Source of the DNA: an uncultured Collinsella sp.
Lineage (GTDB): Bacteria; Actinomycetota; Coriobacteriia; Coriobacteriales; Coriobacteriaceae
Direction of reading: 5' to 3'
Length of the DNA stretch: 9,780 bases
NCBI GenBank assembly: GCA_900556205.1
Contig: USNX01000030.1
Coordinates: 1-9,780 of the forward strand
Below, piece by piece: positions 6,276 through 9,780 of the stretch. Position 1 is the stretch's first letter, and the number at the start of each line of letters is the position of its first letter. A model generated the notes under the pieces. That model was not told where the DNA came from. It searched no databases and worked only from the letters and a program-made list of their open reading frames with translations. Position numbers and translations under genes: made by a program.

Positions 6276-7949
6276 CTAAATCGTAGGAAACGCGACGACA
6301 TCGGCGGGGCGTGCCAACGTCTCGGCAATTTGGTCTTGCACCTCGAGCAGGCAATCGAGCAGCAGCGGGTTAAAGGTGCCGCACTTACCATCCAGGATCA
6401 TCTGGATCGCCTCCTCGTGCGGAATAGCGTCCTTGTACACGCGCACGCTCATCAGTGCATCGTACACGTCAGCCACCGAAACCACCTGCGCGGCGATGGG
6501 GATATCGTCGCCCTTAAGGCCATCGGGATAACCCTTGCCGTCCCAGCGCTCGTGGTGCCAACGCGCAATCTGGTACGCATATTCCATAAGCGCATTGCCG
6601 GCGTGATGGCTACCCAGCTCACGCAGCATGTCGGCGCCGATCGTGGTATGCGTCTTCATAATCTCGAACTCCTCGGGCGTAAGGCGTCCGGGCTTGTTGA
6701 GAATCGCATCGTCAATCGACATCTTGCCGATATCGTGCAGCGCCGAAGCCAGGGCGATCGTGGAGCGCTCCTCATTGTCGAGGGAGATCGTGCCGCTACG
6801 CTGGACCAGACAGCCAAGCAGCAGCTCGGTCAGCTTCTCGATGTTCGTAACGTGCCTGCCGCTCTCGCCGTTACGAAGCTCCATGACGCCGGCCATGATG
6901 TCGATGAGCATGCGACTGTTCTTGACGCGCTCGTTGTACTGCTGGGACAGCAGGTTCGTCAGGCGGCGCTGTTTAGCGTATAGGCGGATGATGTTGCTCA
7001 CACGGCGGCGCACGACACGGGAGTCAAACGGGCGGTTGATATAGTCCGAGGCGCCCAGCTCGTACGCGCGCAGAACCATATCATCGGAATCTTCGCTCGA
7101 AATCATGATGACAGGCAGATTGTCACCAACCGATCGGCGCGACAGACCGGCCAGCACCTCAAAGCCGCTTATGCCCGGCATGACAATATCCAGCAGCACG
7201 AGCGACAGCTCATCGCCATAGCGGTCGACCATGTCGAGCGCCGCACGACCGTTATCGGCCTCGAGGATGCAATACTCGTCCTTGAGCATCTCGTTGAGAA
7301 TGGCTCGGTTCATCTCGGAGTCATCGACAATAAGCACCAAAGGCTTTTCGCTTTGGAAGGCCTCGATGGAATCGGCATCGGTCACGACCGTACCGGCTTT
7401 TGCCTTAGCGCGGCTCAATAACTGGACAGCGCGGCCAACGCCCTCATCGACCGTCTCGCCATGAATGCGAACGCCACCAACACATGCCGTCAAGCTCACG
7501 TACTCATGGCCCGGAATAATCGTGGAATGAACGGCTTCGGATACCTGATGCAGGCGACGGGCGAAGTCATCGGAGGGAATAGTGGGCATGACGACCACAA
7601 ACTTGTCGCAGCCATAGCGCACAAGCTCGTCAGTCGAACGAATTCCGCTGCGTATGGCTGTCGCCACAGCACCGAGCGCAAGGTCGCCGGCATGACGGCC
7701 ACACGTATCGTTGAAGACCCTAAAATCATCAAGGTCGATCATCGCAACGCCGGCATTCATACGGGCGCTTCGGAGCTTTTCCTCGTAATACCGGCGATTG
7801 TGCACACTCGTCAGCACGTCGGTGTAGACAAGGTCCTCTTCTGCAGCCTCTTGCTCATCGATCGGACGCACCATCAGCAGGACATGAGGCTTGCCCTCCA
7901 CCATCAGAGAACGCAGGCGAGCGCGGTACTCGGTACCATCATTGAGCAA
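6276..7949 (-). CDS. Degenerate GGDEF - REC - HD-GYP protein (probable c-di-GMP phosphodiesterase), main frame
   Basis: This is a three-domain cytoplasmic signalling protein; residues are counted from the TTG at 7949. The GGDEF-like domain (about 41-190) has YTDVLTSVHNRRYY and RHAGDLAL, but the active-site loop reads GCDKF (113-117), so the GGDEF signature is lost while an RxxD inhibitory-site motif (RSTD, 104-107) is kept. REC (about 203-325) has Asp209/210 and phosphoacceptor Asp254 (LLDIVMPG); the usual Lys is Arg306 (NRPF). HD-GYP (about 345-545) has HDIGK (405-409), MKTH (431-434) and HHERWDGKGYPDGL (465-478), and looks catalytically complete, so hydrolysis of c-di-GMP is likely. The TTG has no ribosome site and sits four codons after an in-frame stop. 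The natural N-terminus is in another frame (7904-8155), so the gene appears frameshifted. Hpt follows it. Confidence 0.85.
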   Translation of the reverse strand: MLNDGTEYRARLRSLMVEGKPHVLLMVRPIDEQEAAEEDLVYTDVLTSVHNRRYYEEKLRSARMNAGVAMIDLDDFRVFNDTCGRHAGDLALGAVATAIRSGIRSTDELVRYGCDKFVVVMPTIPSDDFARRLHQVSEAVHSTIIPGHEYVSLTACVGGVRIHGETVDEGVGRAVQLLSRAKAKAGTVVTDADSIEAFQSEKPLVLIVDDSEMNRAILNEMLKDEYCILEADNGRAALDMVDRYGDELSLVLLDIVMPGISGFEVLAGLSRRSVGDNLPVIMISSEDSDDMVLRAYELGASDYINRPFDSRVVRRRVSNIIRLYAKQRRLTNLLSQQYNERVKNSRMLIDIMAGVMELRNGESGRHVTNIEKLTELLLGCLVQRSGTISLDNEERSTIALASALHDIGKMSIDDAILNKPGRLTPEEFEIMKTHTTIGADMLRELGSHHAGNALMEYAYQIARWHHERWDGKGYPDGLKGDDIPIAAQVVSVADVYDALMSVRVYKDAIPHEEAIQMILDGKCGTFNPLLLDCLLEVQDQIAETLARPADVVAFPTI

Positions 7950-8155
7950 CTGTCCGATACATCATCGGAACCTGCCAAGGCCTCAAGACTCGACTGGCGC
8001 AGACAAGGGCAGCGATCGCCGGCGAGCAGGCAATTAGGCTCGCTCTTAATCTGATCGGCCGACAGCAAACGCACCACGGGGTAGGTCTTCGCGACGCGGG
8101 CGACCTCGGCGGCAGCCTCCTCGTCGGTTAGATTGACCTCGTGATTATTGAGCAT
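7904..8155 (-). pseudogene. N-terminal fragment of the GGDEF-like/REC/HD-GYP gene, out of frame
   Basis: This frame has the true-looking start of the locus: an ATG at 8155 with GAAAGGG (plus map 8162-8168) 6 nt upstream and a good promoter further up. It encodes about 68 meaningful residues (DEEAAAEVARVAKTYPVVRL, then a Cys cluster CLLAGDRCPC near 42-51) up to about DDVSDS. It then runs through out-of-frame sequence to a stop. Joining it to the main frame gives a locus of 1880 nt from ATG to stop, one base short of 627 codons, so a single-base deletion explains it. The small N-terminal domain is PAS-like in character only by guess. If the base is missing only in this assembly, the real product is about 626 residues. 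Confidence 0.65.
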
Positions 8156-8241
8156 ATGGGGCCCTTTCTATCGTTACGCACGGCAACGGTGCATATCAAT
8201 TGGTACAAGGGTAACATCTAACAGCTGAAGGCAAACGCGCG

Positions 8242-8270
8242 ATTATCGTTGCATTTTTATGACCTGGCAA
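8242..8270 (-). promoter_or_regulatory. Sigma70-type promoter of the c-di-GMP/Hpt operon
   Basis: On the minus strand TTGCCA (8270-8265) and GATAAT (8247-8242) are separated by exactly 17 nt. This predicts a start near 8235 and a leader of about 80 nt to the ATG at 8155. Its position supports 8155 rather than 7949 as the real gene start. Confidence 0.68.
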
Positions 8271-8366
8271 ACGGCGGTAATGGAGCCGCGGGCGCGCGGT
8301 TATGGACGCATTCGTTAACAATGACGAAACGCTAACAGCCCCTCTCCCCGCAGGTCATCGAGCGTG

Positions 8367-9164
8367 CTAACGCTCCAAGACATCGCGAACGGCGTTTGCC
8401 GCCGTAACGGGGCGATCGCGCAGACCGTTATGCGCGCCCGGAATCGTCACAAGGGGGCAATCGAGATATTCGGCAGCCGCTCGCGTACCAGCCTCGCGGG
8501 GTGTATCGACCGAAAGCTCGCCCAAAAACACGGCCGACACTGCCTTTGACGCGCGGGCGCGCTCCCAGTCGGGAGCATATGTCATATTTGTTCCGTATTC
8601 ATTGGCCATAAAGCAACGACCATTGCGTAGGGCATGCTTGGCTTCTGCCTCGGTCGTCCCAGGAGCCTCGGGGTCCAAGTCGCCGAGGGCTCCCAAGAAA
8701 AGCCGGAGCGCCCTTGAAACCTTTCCAGCCGCAATCATATCGAGCAAAACCGGAGCTGCGCCCATACCGACGCCTTCGGCCGACACAGCCGGCTCATGCA
8801 GAATCGCACGGGCGACGAGATGGGGTTCGGTGCGAAGAAGCTCCAGCGCCACCAACGTACCGGCGCTATGCGCAAGCACATTTGCCGGAGCGCCAACGTG
8901 TTCGATCACGGCCTGCAGGTCGGCGGCCTGTGCGGCAAGATCATAGCTGCCGTCTGCCGCATCGCTGCTGCCACCGCAGCCGCGGCGGTCGTAGGCAATT
9001 ACGCGGTAGTTGCGGCTGAGCTCACAAGCGATACCGTCAAAAAATGTGCCGTCGACACAAGCGCCGTGCACGCACACCAAGACAGGAGTATCAGGCGACA
9101 CATCTGGGCCGGCATATTCGCGACAGGCAATCGTGGTGCCCGCATTCTCGACCGTAAAATCCAT
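8367..9164 (-). CDS. Alpha/beta-fold hydrolase
   Basis: This is a 265-residue cytoplasmic alpha/beta hydrolase with no signal peptide. The oxyanion element is HGACVDGTFF (33-42), followed by YDRRGCGGSS (58-67), the usual 'D.RG.G.S' strand-loop. The nucleophile elbow is AHSAGTL with Ser100, and the catalytic His is probably His245 in PGAHNGL. The acid is likely Asp220 (ELSVDTP), less certainly placed. Length and layout fit esterases, lactonases or C-C hydrolases; the substrate cannot be read from sequence. The ATG at 9164 has a G-run (GGGGG, plus map 9171-9175) 6 nt upstream as a weak ribosome site, directly next to a large leader dyad. It is transcribed divergently from the radical SAM gene. 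Downstream 8156-8366 I see no T-tailed terminator on this strand, so read-through into the next operon is possible. Confidence 0.85.
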   Translation of the reverse strand: MDFTVENAGTTIACREYAGPDVSPDTPVLVCVHGACVDGTFFDGIACELSRNYRVIAYDRRGCGGSSDAADGSYDLAAQAADLQAVIEHVGAPANVLAHSAGTLVALELLRTEPHLVARAILHEPAVSAEGVGMGAAPVLLDMIAAGKVSRALRLFLGALGDLDPEAPGTTEAEAKHALRNGRCFMANEYGTNMTYAPDWERARASKAVSAVFLGELSVDTPREAGTRAAAEYLDCPLVTIPGAHNGLRDRPVTAANAVRDVLER

Positions 9165-9180
9165 GTTGTGCCCCCATCAT

Positions 9181-9228
9181 CAATGCCCATCCAATTGCAC
9201 GTCAGTACGGTTGGATGGACCCGCATTG
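9181..9228 (-). promoter_or_regulatory. Extended dyad in the leader of the hydrolase gene
   Basis: CCATCCAA (9187-9194) and TTGGATGG (9211-9218) are perfect inverted copies 16 nt apart. They are flanked by a second perfect pair, CAATGC (9181-9186) and GCATTG (9223-9228), separated from the inner right arm by a 4-nt bulge (9219-9222). The structure ends 5 nt before the presumed G-run ribosome site of the hydrolase. It could be an operator or an RNA stem in the leader. There is no T-run, so it is not a terminator. Confidence 0.55.
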
Positions 9229-9389
9229 CCTTACGCCTTGTTAACAGATTAACTTTACCCGACCCGAGGCTTTTCATGACACGGCATAATGAGCGACGTG
9301 AAAAAACGAAACTTGTAAAGCAAGAGCCCGCACCCTGCTTTGGAGCCGATGCTATGCTTAGGCACAATTGTCTTGAGGAGCATATGCCT

Positions 9390-9780
9390 ATGTCTACGTT
9401 TTTGAATGCCAGCCCCATCTTTGGGCCCGTTCGCAGCCGTCGCCTTGGCCTCTCGCTCGGCGTCAACATGATGCCGGCCAGCGGCAAAATCTGCACGTTC
9501 GACTGCATTTACTGCGAAAACGGCCTCAATGCCGAGCGCCCCTGCCATGAGCCGTACAACACAGCCGCCGTGGTACTCGACGCGCTCGAGGCAAAGCTCC
9601 GCGAAATGGCAGCCGAGGGCGAGCTCCCCGATGTGATCACCTTCGCAGGCAACGGCGAGCCCACCGCCGCACCGGAGTTTCCGCAGGCCATCGCCGGCGC
9701 CGTCGCGCTGCGCGACGAGCTTGCTCCAAACTCCAAGATCGCCGTGCTCTCCAACGGTACGCGCGCCGACCGCCCCGAGG
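9390..9780 (+). CDS. Radical SAM protein (COG0731-like), N-terminal part; runs off the window
   Basis: This open frame continues past the last base, so only the first 130 residues are seen. It carries the radical SAM cluster motif CTFDCIYC (Cys35, Cys39, Cys42), which binds the 4Fe-4S cluster that cleaves S-adenosylmethionine. It is preceded by GPVRSRRLGLSLGVN (12-26) and followed by FAGNGEPT (85-92), the family's SAM-contact 'GGEP'-type element. This arrangement fits the COG0731 group of Fe-S oxidoreductases, whose bacterial members are mostly of unknown function. Start choice: GAGGAG (9375-9380) is 9 nt before the ATG at 9390 but only 3 nt before the in-frame ATG at 9384, so 9390 is favoured. 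A possible extended -10 (TGCTATGCT, 9350-9358) lies upstream without a good -35. Confidence 0.85.
   Translation, partial: MSTFLNASPIFGPVRSRRLGLSLGVNMMPASGKICTFDCIYCENGLNAERPCHEPYNTAAVVLDALEAKLREMAAEGELPDVITFAGNGEPTAAPEFPQAIAGAVALRDELAPNSKIAVLSNGTRADRPE

Noticed and set aside
6267..6983. 238-residue plus-strand frame opposite the HD-GYP gene
   Set aside because: It lies wholly inside a gene with clear domains, has no ribosome site or family motif, and is of the kind GC-rich coding DNA produces on the reverse strand.
7461..8054. 197-residue plus-strand frame opposite the GGDEF-like region
   Set aside because: It is antisense to conserved protein sequence and shows no recognisable motif or translation start.
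8231..8258. GCAAACG/CGTTGC hairpin followed by ATTTTTAT as a plus-strand terminator
   Set aside because: No plus-strand gene ends before it. The same bases make up the minus-strand promoter (8242-8270), which explains them better.
8360..8375. GAGCGT/ACGCTC hairpin at the hydrolase stop codon as a terminator
   Set aside because: The stem is only 6 bp and no T-run follows on the minus strand.

Overview
The window looks like a chromosomal stretch from a high-GC, gut-type actinobacterium, most likely a Collinsella-like member of the Coriobacteriia. That placement is inference from GC-rich third codon positions, a glutamate-type ABC importer with a Tat-type lipoprotein, a GGDEF-like/REC/HD-GYP fusion and the general look of the proteins. 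No 16S or other marker gene is present.

Layout. (1) 1-1010, plus: the 3' part of a DXS/transketolase-type thiamine-diphosphate enzyme, closed by a strong terminator (1012-1054). (2) 1055-1467: a non-coding stretch holding three tandem ~66 bp palindromic repeats at 80-81 bp spacing, then a sigma70-type promoter (1395-1424). (3) 1468-4892, plus: a polar amino-acid (glutamate-type) ABC importer in the order binding lipoprotein, permease, permease, ATPase. A hairpin terminator sits between the binding protein and the first permease. (4) 4980-5789, plus: a PuuD-like class I glutamine amidotransferase/gamma-glutamyl hydrolase, ended by a strong terminator that also separates it from convergent genes. 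(5) 8270-5895, minus: a signalling operon with its own promoter. It encodes a degenerate-GGDEF/REC/HD-GYP protein, apparently broken by a one-base frameshift near its N-terminus, followed 24 nt later by a stand-alone Hpt protein. (6) 9164-8367, minus: an alpha/beta hydrolase with a large dyad in its leader. (7) 9390-end, plus: the 5' part of a radical SAM protein of the COG0731 type.

How the genes fit together. The importer would bring in glutamate or a related amino acid. The internal terminator would make extra binding protein relative to membrane parts. The adjacent gamma-glutamyl hydrolase could act on glutamyl conjugates, but the link is only by position. The Hpt protein and the REC domain of its neighbour form a plausible phosphorelay pair that would gate c-di-GMP breakdown by the HD-GYP domain. 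The GGDEF-like domain has lost its catalytic signature but keeps an RxxD inhibitory-site motif, so it may be a c-di-GMP sensor.

Most worth following: the three palindromic repeats, the DXS-like enzyme lacking the usual substrate-phosphate arginines, and the frameshifted c-di-GMP protein.
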